Below are positions 1 through 7,298 of a stretch of DNA of 64,000 bases, piece after piece (position 1 is the first letter of the stretch; the number at the start of each line of letters is the position of its first letter). This DNA is from Micromonospora kangleipakensis (GTDB lineage: Bacteria > Actinomycetota > Actinomycetes > Mycobacteriales > Micromonosporaceae). The stretch spans positions 6,820,001-6,884,000 of the forward strand of contig NZ_SHLD01000001.1 in NCBI RefSeq assembly GCF_004217615.1. The letters run 5' to 3'. Below the pieces are notes generated by a model. That model had not been told where the DNA came from, made no database searches, and worked only from the letters and a program-made list of their open reading frames with translations. The position numbers and the translations under genes are program-made.

Positions 1-909
1 GCCCACCGCCATCGGCACCGAGCGTTCGGCCAGCTTGTCGGCGCCGCTCAGCTCGAACTCCCGCAGGCCCTGCTGGACCGCGGCCTGGCTGGTCTCCCAG
101 GTGCGGACGTCGAGCCGGGGCGGCAGGCCGTCGGCGCGGATCAGCGCCTCCTGCAGGGCGCTCAGCCGGACGAAGGCCTCCCCCTCGGTCAACCGCCGGT
201 ATGCGGTCCGCTCCGTTGCGGGCAGGTCGGCCACCGCGGTCTCGGCGAGGAACCGCTGGTTGTCGATGGTCCGGACGAGCTGGTCGTGCTCGCCCTCGGC
301 GAACCGGCCGGCGGCCAGCGCGCCGGCGAGCAGCGCGTCGGTCTGGTTGAGCAGTTCCCGGGAGCGGCCGAGCGCGGTGAGCGCCAGCGCCTCCCGGTTG
401 AGCTCGGCGTCCGGGAGCGTGGCCATCGCGGAGAACGCCTGGAAGGCCGAGGAGATCATTCCGCTGTAGAGGCCGACCGCGCCGGCGCGGTCCACCTGCC
501 GGACGTCGATGAAGCCCCGGCCGGCGGGCAGCGCGTCCAGCGCGGCGACCAGCTGGTCGAGCCGGGTGTCGAGGTGGTCGTCGGCGGCGTCGCGCAGGTC
601 GTCGCCGGCCACCCGGCGGCGCAGCTCGGCGACGGCCCGGTCGGTGCGCAGCCGCTGCGCGGCCAGGTCCGGCAGGGTGGTGTCACCGGCGAGCTGGACC
701 ACCGAGAGCCGGCGTTCCCGTTGCAGCTCGGCGACGACGGTCTCGCCGGGGCGGCCGAGGTCGTAGAGGAGGGTCCGGGCGGCGAGCAGGTCGAGGGCGG
801 GGCCGAAGGTGAGCGTGGTGGCGAAGACCCAGAGCGCCAGCAGCGCGGTCACCGGGCCGATGACCAGCGCGGTCAGCTTGGCGCGGATCGGCCAGTCGCG
901 GGTGTTCAA
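1..909 (-). CDS. Sensor histidine kinase with nitrate/nitrite-sensing (NIT) domain, N-terminal part
   Basis: The reading frame runs off the left edge, so only about 303 N-terminal residues are visible. It opens with a short basic stretch (NTRDWPIRAKLTAL) and one hydrophobic segment, then a long helical extracytoplasmic region with QRERRLSVVQLAG, the hallmark of NIT-domain actinobacterial kinases. The HAMP and kinase domains would lie outside the window. The start is taken as TTG at 909 because a TGA stop lies directly upstream in the same frame and the protein matches family starts there. In this family the NIT domain is thought to sense nitrate or nitrite and control a kinase, often next to small roadblock proteins. 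Sensor type is well supported; the ligand is inference. Confidence 0.8.
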   Translation of the reverse strand, partial: MNTRDWPIRAKLTALVIGPVTALLALWVFATTLTFGPALDLLAARTLLYDLGRPGETVVAELQRERRLSVVQLAGDTTLPDLAAQRLRTDRAVAELRRRVAGDDLRDAADDHLDTRLDQLVAALDALPAGRGFIDVRQVDRAGAVGLYSGMISSAFQAFSAMATLPDAELNREALALTALGRSRELLNQTDALLAGALAAGRFAEGEHDQLVRTIDNQRFLAETAVADLPATERTAYRRLTEGEAFVRLSALQEALIRADGLPPRLDVRTWETSQAAVQQGLREFELSGADKLAERSVPMAVG

Positions 910-1092
910 TCAGACCTCGCCCGGAAGGTGTCGCAGGAATGGCGCCAGCACCGGCCGGACGTGGTCCCGACGGCGGCGCCGGGCCCCGGCTCGGGCACCT
1001 TGGGCAGGATACGTAATCCCCGGCGGATGCACTACCGGCCGTCTCGCCGGTCACTACCGTCCGGGATGTTCCGCTGTGGACGCCGTACGGCC

Positions 1093-1125
1093 GAGCGCCC
1101 CGCCGGACGTACCGGCGGGGCGCTC
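1093..1125. terminator. Hairpin terminator behind the katA remnant
   Basis: A perfect 14-bp inverted repeat (1093-1106 with 1112-1125, loop ACGTA) lies just after the catalase stop codon. It has no T-run, as is usual in very GC-rich actinobacteria. Confidence 0.7.
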
Positions 1126-1141
1126 GTTGCTCACGCGGGGA

Positions 1142-1894
1142 TCAGGCGTTGACCGAGATGCCGAGACCCTCGGCGACCCGGCGGCCGTACTCCTCGTCGC
1201 ACTGGCCGAAGTGCCAGACCATCTTCTCCTGGATGTGCTTGCCGCACTGGCCCAGCAGCGTGGTCATGTTCTTCACCAGGTCGTCGCGCTCCCACTCCGG
1301 CATGGTGCGGAAGCGCTCGCCGGCCTGGCCGTAGTTGTTCTGCCGCTCGATCGGGGCGCGCATGATCTGCCCGGAGACGTGCGGACGGTACTCCCGGTAG
1401 GACTCGTCGGCCTCCCGGAGGCCGGCCACCGAGGACGGCTCGAAGTTGATGTGCGGGTTGCCGCCCCGGTTGTCCACTCCGTACGACATCTGGCCGCCGT
1501 CCTGGTTGGTGTTCACCTGGACGTCCTCCCGCGGCGCGTTGATCGGCAGCTGGAGGTAGTTCGGGCCCACCCGGTAGCGCTGGGTGTCCGAGTAGGAGAA
1601 CGTCCGGCCGACCAGCATCTTGTCGTCCGAGAAGTCCAGCCCGTCCACCAGCACGCCGGTGCCGAAGGCGATCTGCTCGTTCTCGTGGTGGAAGTTGGTG
1701 ACGTTGCGGTTGAGCGTCATCACGCCGACCGGGCGGAGCGGGAAGACGTCCTCCGGCCAGGTCTTGGTGTCGTCCAGCGGGTCGAAGTCCAGCTCCGGGT
1801 GCTCGTCGTCGCTCATGATCTGGACGTTGAGCTCCCACTGCGGGTACTCGCCGCGCTCGATCGCCTCGTACAGGTCCTTCGAGGCGTGGGACGG
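1142..1894 (-). pseudogene. katA: Catalase C-terminal half, truncated
   Basis: About 250 residues match the C-terminal half of a monofunctional haem catalase ([20 protein letters not shown] onward, the [12 protein letters not shown] region, and [15 protein letters not shown] with the proximal haem-ligand tyrosine region). Family members are about 480-490 residues. The first 230 or so, with the catalytic histidine and asparagine of the distal haem pocket, are absent. The frame is instead continuous upstream with a broken Fur-type regulator gene, so no intact catalase can be made. The C-terminal half keeps a clean frame and normal stop, suggesting a recent deletion, or an assembly collapse. A terminator follows at 1093-1125. 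Confidence 0.85.
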
Positions 1895-2125
1895 TCGGTG
1901 TCGGTGATCGTCCCGCAGTCCCGGCAGACGAGGTGGTCGTGGTCGTCGCCGCTCAGCTCGTACCGGGCGGGGCCGCCGGCCGGGGCGATCCGGCGCAGCA
2001 GTCCCGCGCCGGATCGCCGCGTGCAGGACGTCGTAGACCGGCTGGCCGGAGACCCGCCCGAGGCGGGCCCGGCTGAGGCGGGTGATCGTGTCGGCGTCCA
2101 GGTGGGGCCTGTCCCGTACCGGCAT
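1895..2125 (-). pseudogene. Fur-family regulator remnant fused to the catalase remnant
   Basis: The frame from ATG 2125 begins [17 protein letters not shown] and continues to [12 protein letters not shown], which is the winged-helix part of a Fur-family repressor; about 20-25 normal N-terminal residues are missing. A frameshift follows near 2030. A second frame then continues the family sequence ([19 protein letters not shown], then [14 protein letters not shown] with the CxxC metal motif). That frame is cut at about 1895, where catalase sequence begins. In actinobacteria a Fur-type repressor often sits directly upstream of katA, so the joint marks loss of the regulator's C-terminus plus the catalase N-terminus, roughly 0.9 kb by family lengths. 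The hybrid frame should not be read as a real chimeric protein. Confidence 0.75.
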
Positions 2126-2297
2126 CACCCCACCCAAGCGCCTTTTCTGGAACGAATCAAGTTTTGGTGGCGGGTCGTCATGTGGGCCTCGCCATGCCCC
2201 GGCGAGGGTTTCCGGCCGGTGATCGACCAGGAAAGTGCCCCGAATCGGGATTGGCGATCAGTGCGCGGAGGGAATACCAGCGGGCGAAGGAGGAGCC

Positions 2298-2891
2298 ATG
2301 TCGCCCACGCAGGTAGTCGTCATTGTCATCGTGGTGTTGGTGCTCGCGGCGCTGGCCGCAGTCGCCGTGGTGGCGAGCCGCCGCCGCTCGCTCCGGCAGC
2401 GCTTCGGCCCCGAGTACGACCGGGTGGTCGCCGAGCGGGACAGCCGCAGCGCGGCCGAGCGGGAGTTGCGGGACCGGGAGCGCCGGCACGCCGAACTCGA
2501 ACTCACCCCGCTGGACCCGGAATCCCGGACCCGGTACGCCGCGGCCTGGGAAGAGCTCCAGGTCCGCTTCATCGATTCCCCCGCCGAGACCGTCGGCGAC
2601 GCCGATGAGCTGGTCAGCCGGCTGATCGCCGAGCGTGGGTACCCCACCGGGGACTTCTCCGACCAGATCGCCCATCTCTCCGTCGAGCACGCCCGCACCC
2701 TGACCCACTACCGGGACGCCCACGAGATCCGGCTGCGCAACGAGCGCGGCGAGGCCAGCACCGAGGAACTCCGCCAGGCGGTGGTGCACTACCGGGCCCT
2801 CTTCGCCGATCTGCTCGGCGAGGACCCGGTCGGGCACCAGCCGCCCGCCCAGCGCCATCCCGACCACCCGCACGACGCCACGAGCCGCTGA
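2298..2891 (+). CDS. Unknown single-pass membrane protein, paralogue of the next gene
   Basis: The start ATG 2298 is chosen over upstream in-frame codons because AAGGAGGA precedes it by a few bases and the product then begins directly with a membrane anchor (residues 3-30, a run of V, I, L and A, followed by SRRRS). The cytoplasmic part of about 165 residues is charged and helical. Its second half (from LDPESRTRYAAAWEELQVRF to the AVVHYRALFADLL block) resembles the end of the following gene, with the same spacing of W, QxRF, D and YR positions. The two genes are 13 bp apart and presumably one transcript ending at 3926-3952. No enzyme motif is visible; function unknown. Confidence 0.75.
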   Translation: MSPTQVVVIVIVVLVLAALAAVAVVASRRRSLRQRFGPEYDRVVAERDSRSAAERELRDRERRHAELELTPLDPESRTRYAAAWEELQVRFIDSPAETVGDADELVSRLIAERGYPTGDFSDQIAHLSVEHARTLTHYRDAHEIRLRNERGEASTEELRQAVVHYRALFADLLGEDPVGHQPPAQRHPDHPHDATSR

Positions 2892-2904
2892 GGAGGCTGC
2901 CGCG

Positions 2905-3912
2905 ATGCGCCAGGAAGAGCAGCAGGTCACGCACGACCACCCCGAGGCCGTCCGGTCCGCGCCGGTCCCGGTGCCACCGCCGGGCGACGACGACCGGTCC
3001 GGGCCGGACCGAATGGGCCGGGCCGACGTACCCGAGGACGCGCTGGACGACCGGGGCACCTTCGACGACCCGGCCGTGGTCGGCGATCCCGTCGACGACC
3101 GGCCCGACCTCGACCGACGCGCCCCGGACGCGACCGACGACCGCCGGGACGCCGCGGACCCGGACGAGACCCGCCCGTACGACCTGCGGGACGCCCGGGA
3201 CGCGGACGCCGAGGCGGCCGATACCGACCGGGACGGCCGGCCCGAGTTCCACGACCCGGCGCCGCTGCCCACCGTCTTCGGCGCGACCACGGTCGGCGAC
3301 GCGGTGGCCGCCTCGGCGATGGCCAGCGGCCGGCCGGAGGACGAGCGGGACCCGCGCGGCGAGGACACCGCCCGGCCGGGCGACGGCGCCCCGGGGCGGA
3401 CCGACGCGCTCGACGACGAGCGGGCCGACCCGACGGCCGGCGACCGGCTGCACGACCCCGACCGGTGGGCGGCCGCGCATCCGGGCGACCGGGACGACGC
3501 GGTGGCCGCCGGCGCGGCCGGCTACGGCCGCGCCGAGCCGACGATGGTCGACCCGGACGCCACCGCCGGGGCCGCCGGGGCCGGGGCGGCCGGCGCGGGC
3601 CTGGCCGGGGCGGCCCGGCCGACGACGGACGCGGTGCCGGCGGACGCGGCCACGCTCTTCGAGCCGGAGACCGCCCAGGGCTTCCGGGACCGCTGGCGGG
3701 ACGTCCAGCTCCGCTTCGTGGACGACCCGCGGGCCGCGGTCGGCGAGGCGCAGTCGCTGGTCGAGGAGGCGATCGAGGCCCTCTCCGCCGCGCTGCGCGC
3801 GCAGAAGACCAGGCTGGGCGGCTGGCAGGACTCCGCCTCGGCCGACACCGAGCAGCTCCGGATCGCCGTCCGCGGCTACCGGGACTTCCTGGACCGCGTC
3901 CTCGGTCGCTGA
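2905..3912 (+). CDS. Acidic low-complexity protein with the same C-terminal module as its neighbour
   Basis: A 335-residue protein with no signal peptide or membrane span. Residues 1-250 are disordered, dominated by D, P, R and A with many DDR/DDP repeats and strong codon bias toward GAC/CGG. The last 85 residues (from LFEPETAQGFRDRWRDVQLRF to GYRDFLDRVLGR) form a predicted helical module that aligns with the C-terminal part of the upstream membrane protein. It starts 13 bp after that gene behind GAGGAGGCT. Co-transcription of a membrane-anchored and a soluble version of one module suggests they work together or pair. No function can be assigned. Confidence 0.7.
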   Translation: MRQEEQQVTHDHPEAVRSAPVPVPPPGDDDRSGPDRMGRADVPEDALDDRGTFDDPAVVGDPVDDRPDLDRRAPDATDDRRDAADPDETRPYDLRDARDADAEAADTDRDGRPEFHDPAPLPTVFGATTVGDAVAASAMASGRPEDERDPRGEDTARPGDGAPGRTDALDDERADPTAGDRLHDPDRWAAAHPGDRDDAVAAGAAGYGRAEPTMVDPDATAGAAGAGAAGAGLAGAARPTTDAVPADAATLFEPETAQGFRDRWRDVQLRFVDDPRAAVGEAQSLVEEAIEALSAALRAQKTRLGGWQDSASADTEQLRIAVRGYRDFLDRVLGR

Positions 3913-3925
3913 CCGGCACCACTGG

Positions 3926-3952
3926 CGCCCCGGCCGGTCACCGGCCGGGGCG
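3926..3952. terminator. Hairpin terminator
   Basis: A perfect 12-bp inverted repeat (3926-3937 with 3941-3952, loop TCA) starts 14 bp after the stop codon of the acidic protein gene. Confidence 0.75.
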
Positions 3953-4048
3953 TCGCCGTTCCCGCTTCGGACTCCAAGGCATGAAATTCCACATCCGGGG
4001 TAATAGCGCGCGTGAGCTCCGCCGCCGCCCGGCTTCGACATCCGCCGG

Positions 4049-4255
4049 GTGATCGGTGGGCTCTTCGTCGCGTACGGGGTGATCGTCGGCCTGGTCGGGC
4101 TCTTCGACTCGCCGGCCGAGATCGACAAGGCCCAGGGGGTGCGGATCAACCTCGGGGCCGGGGCGGCGATGCTCGTCTTCGGCCTGCTGCTGCTCCTCTG
4201 GCAGTGGCTCAGCCCGGTCCGGCCGCCGAGCACGGAGGAGGCCCGGGAGGTTTGA
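4049..4255 (+). CDS. Small two-span membrane protein, start uncertain
   Basis: A 68-residue product with two hydrophobic segments (about residues 3-20 and 33-52) joined by a short polar loop containing SPAEIDKAQGVRINL. Only GTG 4049 is available in frame after a stop at 4013. However, the codons just upstream in this frame read GFDIRR, and a GTG at 4012 in another frame would supply a natural start, so the true gene may begin at 4012 with a one-base frameshift near 4030. No good ribosome site precedes 4049. No domain is recognised; it resembles small conserved actinobacterial membrane proteins of unknown role. Confidence 0.55.
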   Translation: MIGGLFVAYGVIVGLVGLFDSPAEIDKAQGVRINLGAGAAMLVFGLLLLLWQWLSPVRPPSTEEAREV

Positions 4256-4329
4256 CCTTCCCGGCATGGCCCGGTCCGGACGGGGTACGCGAGACGAGGG
4301 AACGCGTCTGGGGACAGGAGGGCAGCAGC

Positions 4330-4704
4330 ATGACCGATCGTGACCGACCGCTCGAGGAGAGCCCCGAGGTGGCCGCCGCGGTGGACGACGACAGCACGGT
4401 GCCGCAGCTGAGAACCGGTGGCGGCGCCGACCGGGACAATCCGGTCTTCACCGAGCCCGACGGCGCGGTACCCGACACCGGTTCCCCGGACCTCCTCGGC
4501 GATCCGTTCGCGGCGGGCACCGGGGCCACCGGGACCGGCACCGGTGCGGGCGGGGACAACATCCGCACCGGCGCGGAGCAGCCGTGGGAGCCGGAGGACC
4601 TCGTGATGGCCCGGGGCCAGGACCTCACCCGGGAGAACCTGGAGCGCGCCCGTCGGGACCTGGCCGAGTTGGGCCGGGCGGCGATCGAGCGGACCGTCCC
4701 CTGA
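4330..4704 (+). CDS. Small acidic hypothetical protein
   Basis: A 124-residue soluble protein starting at ATG 4330 behind GACAGGAGGG (4312-4321). The first 95 residues are acidic and rich in G, T, D and P, probably unfolded. The last 30 (WEPEDLVMARGQDLTRENLE onward) are a predicted amphipathic helix. It sits 75 bp after the small membrane protein gene and ends before a strong bidirectional hairpin. No recognisable domain; function unknown. Confidence 0.65.
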   Translation: MTDRDRPLEESPEVAAAVDDDSTVPQLRTGGGADRDNPVFTEPDGAVPDTGSPDLLGDPFAAGTGATGTGTGAGGDNIRTGAEQPWEPEDLVMARGQDLTRENLERARRDLAELGRAAIERTVP

Positions 4705-4752
4705 GCCCGTCCCCTGGTGCCGGGCGGATCGGCCCGGACGAGGCATCCGGCG

Positions 4753-4793
4753 GGGCCCCTGGCCCGATCGGTGAACGGTCGGACCAGGGGCCC
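4753..4793. terminator. Bidirectional hairpin terminator
   Basis: Inverted repeat GGGCCCCTGG / CCAGGGGCCC (4753-4762 with 4784-4793), extended inward by CCGATCG/CGGTCGG, lies between the convergent hypothetical gene and the GH6 remnant. Confidence 0.75.
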
Positions 4794-4852
4794 GGGGGGC
4801 CCTGCCGCGCCGGTGCCTCTCTCCCGCCGCGGCGGGTAGGCCTGCCGGTTGC

Positions 4853-5374
4853 TCAGGAGAGCGGCGGGTAGGCGTTCATGAGCTCCTGGAACTGGACCGA
4901 GAACCAGGCGCCGGAGATCGGCGTGTCCGGCCGGGCCCCGCTCATGCTGTTGCCGTTGCGGGCGTTGCCGGCGTAGGTCGGGTCGCGCATCCGGTCGAAG
5001 CCCTTGCCCTCGTCGTTCGGGATGAGGGTGCTGGAGCCGTCCGACCCGCCCGGGGGCTTCACCCAGGCGTACGCGTCGATGCCCGGTTGGCTGGCCTGCG
5101 GGCGCTCGCCGAGGCCGGCCCCGGCCTAGTTGCACCAGTTGGCGGCGTGGATCCGCCCGAGGGTTCAGGCGCTGACCGGGTCGCCGAGGTTCCTGATGGT
5201 GACCGTGCCGGTGAAGCCACCCGGCCAGTCGCTGGTCGGGTAGTCCACGCTGCACCGGGTCGCGGCCTGCGCCGCGGTGACCGGAAGGGTCACCAGCCCG
5301 CCCGCGACCAGGACGCTCGCACCGGTCAGTGCGATCGCCCGGTTTCGGCCGGACAGCCTTCTCCGCACATTCAT
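4853..5374 (-). pseudogene. GH6 cellulase reduced to signal peptide/CBM2 start and C-terminus
   Basis: From ATG 5374 the frame gives a secretory leader (MNVRRRLSG, a hydrophobic core, then AAQAA) followed by CSVDYPTSDWPGGFTGTVTI and NLGDPVSA, the opening of a family-2 cellulose-binding module, then a TGA at 5165-5167. Downstream, GH6 C-terminal sequence resumes (AANWCN, then IDAYAWVKPPGGSDGSS and IPNDEGKGFDRM, ending NAYPPLS), broken once more by an in-frame TAG at 5126-5128. The linker and nearly the whole catalytic barrel, including the catalytic aspartates, are missing. Intact enzymes have well over 400 residues. A cellobiose-type operator remains at 5632-5645. This was a secreted cellulose hydrolase and is now dead. 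Confidence 0.8.
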
Positions 5375-5631
5375 GCCACTGATCGCCTTGGGCGAGACCG
5401 GATCCGCGTACGGCCCGGCGGAATGGCCCCTCGGACGTCCGCGTGCGGACGGCCGCCGGTGCCACGGGTTTCTTTCGGGGGTGCCCGACCCGGACGGGCG
5501 TGGCGGGTGGTGACGCGACCGGGCGTGGGGGACGGCCGGTCGGCTGGTCGGATGTCGCCCGGGCGAACCGGGTGCCCTCGACACCTGACGTCGCGGTGTG
5601 GCTCCCCGAACCGGGTCCAGCGATTCTTGCA

Positions 5632-5645
5632 TCGGAGCGCTTCCA
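5632..5645. promoter_or_regulatory. CebR-like operator upstream of the GH6 remnant
   Basis: TCGGAGCGCTTCCA differs at two positions from TGGGAGCGCTCCCA, the palindrome bound by the cellobiose-responsive LacI-family repressor CebR in actinobacteria. It lies about 260 bp upstream of the GH6 start. That placement fits former cellulose-inducible control. Recognition is by consensus only. Confidence 0.6.
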
Positions 5646-5877
5646 TGGCAATGGCTCGATGCCCGTCGCGTAGGGCACATGGGGGTGAACGGCCCGACAG
5701 GGTCGGGCTCGCCCAGGCCGGTGCGATCGCGGCAGGTCGGCGGCATGCGGCAGGGTCTGGCAGTCCGCACGCTCGGCGCTCAGCGAGGGCACAGCCGCCC
5801 GGGTGGCACGGAAGGCCACCGGAGGTCCAGGAACACGACCATAAGCCTCGTACCACTCCTACGCCGCGTTTCGCTCG

Positions 5878-5883
5878 TAGACT
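5878..5883 (+). promoter_or_regulatory. -10 element (TAGACT) for the charged-repeat protein / sortase pair
   Basis: TAGACT is the same -10 hexamer seen before several other genes here. It is 107 bp upstream of the preferred start at 5990. An ATG at 5891, seven bases after it, is in the same frame and could allow additional leaderless initiation. No convincing -35 is visible. The rest of 5375-5877 shows nothing beyond the CebR-like site. Confidence 0.5.
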
Positions 5884-5989
5884 TTGAAACATGAATCTTT
5901 CCCCGGATAGCTCGCGAAACGTTCTAACGTCGGTCGTAGCTCGACTCTCGTCGGGCTCAGGACAAACAGGGGATGGAGTGACGCAAGTC

Positions 5990-6493
5990 ATGGGAAAGAA
6001 GATGCTCGGGAAGGTCGTTGCGGGTGCCGCTCTCGGCGGCGCGTCCCTGCTGCTGTTCTCGCCCGGGGCGGCGTACGCGGCCGGACACGCGTACACGGGC
6101 AACGTCGCCAAGCCGCAGGTCAGTCTTCTTGAGTCCTGCCCTGAGGACCACGGGGACTGGGACCACAAGGACAAGGACCACGACAACAAGGATCACGACG
6201 GCAAGGACCGCGACCGCAAGGACGAGGACCGCGACAACAAGGACCACGACGGCAAGGACCGCGACCACAGGGACCGCGACAACAAGGACGAGGACCGCAA
6301 GGACCAGGACCGTCGGGACCACGACGACCGGGACCGCTGCATGCCGCGTGGCCACGTCGACGGGGGTGACGGTGGCATGACCACCACCAGCCTCGACCGC
6401 GGCATGGCCGCCAGCGGGGTGGGCGTGATCGGCGCCGCCGCCCTGGGTGGCATGGTCCTGCTGCGTCGGCGTCGGGCCAATGACCTCAGCTGA
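5990..6493 (+). CDS. Exported charged-repeat protein with C-terminal membrane anchor, putative sortase partner
   Basis: From ATG 5990 (GGAG 11 bases upstream; GTG 5978 is an alternative) the 167-residue product has a signal peptide (MGKKMLGKV, hydrophobic core, AYAAGHA). A central region of about 55 residues consists almost only of D, K, R, H, N and E in short repeats such as KDHDNKDHDGKDRD. It ends with a hydrophobic segment followed by LLRRRRANDLS. The topology (signal, exposed middle, hydrophobic segment, positive tail) is that of a sortase substrate, but no LPxTG-type motif precedes the segment. It overlaps the sortase gene by 14 bp. The repeat could bind divalent cations or polyanions; that is inference. 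Confidence 0.7.
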   Translation: MGKKMLGKVVAGAALGGASLLLFSPGAAYAAGHAYTGNVAKPQVSLLESCPEDHGDWDHKDKDHDNKDHDGKDRDRKDEDRDNKDHDGKDRDHRDRDNKDEDRKDQDRRDHDDRDRCMPRGHVDGGDGGMTTTSLDRGMAASGVGVIGAAALGGMVLLRRRRANDLS

Positions 6494-7229
6494 CACGACG
6501 GCGACACCGGCCGGCGGCCGTCACGGGAAACCGTGGCGCGCCGCCGGCGCGGCCGTCGTCGTCCTCCTCGCCATGGTGGGCGCCGGCATGATCGGCGCGT
6601 CGGTGCGTACCGTGCCGCCGCCCCGCCCACCCCAGCCGCTGGCCCAGGCCGGGCCCGCCGATCCGACCACCACCGCCCCCGCCACCTTCGACGGCAGCCA
6701 GGCCGCCGATCAGGTCTCCGTGGCGGAGGAGGCGACGGACGCGCCGGACCGGGACATCACCCCCGCCGGTCTGGACCGGTCGACCCCGACGACCATCTCG
6801 ATCCCCCGGATCGGGGTGAACGCCGAGATCATGTCGCTCGGCACCAACCCCGACGGCACGGTCCAGGTGCCCCCGCTGGACCAGGCCCAGCGGGCCGGCT
6901 GGTACTCCCCCGGCGCCAGCCCGGGTGAGGTCGGCAACGCGGTCATCGTCGGCCACGTCGACTCGGCCAAGCTCGGGCCGGCCGTCTTCTTCAACCTCGG
7001 CTCGCTCAGACCGGGGGACACCATCACGGTCGCCCGCGAGGACGGCGGGAGCGTCACCTTCACCGTCGACGAGGTGAAGTCGTACCCGAAGACGGCATTC
7101 CCGACGGAGCTGGTCTACGGGCCCGGCGACAAGCCGGCCCTGCGGGTGGTGACCTGCGGCGGGGTCTTCGACCAGAGCGCCCGCAGCTACCTGAACAACA
7201 TCATCGTCCTCGCCACCATGACGCGGTGA
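6480..7229 (+). CDS. Class F sortase
   Basis: A 249-residue membrane-anchored transpeptidase: N-terminal cytoplasmic part, one membrane span near residues 20-40, a Pro/Thr-rich linker, then the sortase beta-barrel. Visible are TTISIPRIGVNAEI, the catalytic histidine in VIVGHVDS, the catalytic cysteine in RVVTCGG, and FDQSARSYLNNIIV with a candidate active-site arginine. Length and motifs fit the actinobacterial class F group. Starting at ATG 6480, it overlaps the end of the charged-repeat gene by 14 bp, so translational coupling is likely. The substrate would be expected to be the upstream product, but that protein lacks a standard sorting signal. A strong terminator follows at 7237-7289. Confidence 0.85.
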   Translation: MTSADTTATPAGGRHGKPWRAAGAAVVVLLAMVGAGMIGASVRTVPPPRPPQPLAQAGPADPTTTAPATFDGSQAADQVSVAEEATDAPDRDITPAGLDRSTPTTISIPRIGVNAEIMSLGTNPDGTVQVPPLDQAQRAGWYSPGASPGEVGNAVIVGHVDSAKLGPAVFFNLGSLRPGDTITVAREDGGSVTFTVDEVKSYPKTAFPTELVYGPGDKPALRVVTCGGVFDQSARSYLNNIIVLATMTR

Positions 7230-7236
7230 TGCGGAC

Positions 7237-7289
7237 GCCCCGGCGCGGCCCGGTGGTCGGGTGACCGACCGACCGGACCGCGCCGGGGC
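7237..7289. terminator. Bidirectional hairpin between sortase and gdh
   Basis: A 24/25-base inverted repeat (7237-7260 with 7265-7289, one bulge, loop GTGA) lies between the convergent stop codons. Confidence 0.8.
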
Positions 7290-7298
7290 ACGTTCGGA

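Noticed and set aside
1142..2137. A functional Fur-catalase fusion regulator
   Set aside because: The part between the Fur helix and the catalase segment is out-of-frame nonsense and both active sites are missing.
6395..6493. An LPxTG-type sorting signal in the charged-repeat protein
   Set aside because: No LPxTG, LAxTG or similar motif precedes the C-terminal hydrophobic segment; only the topology fits.
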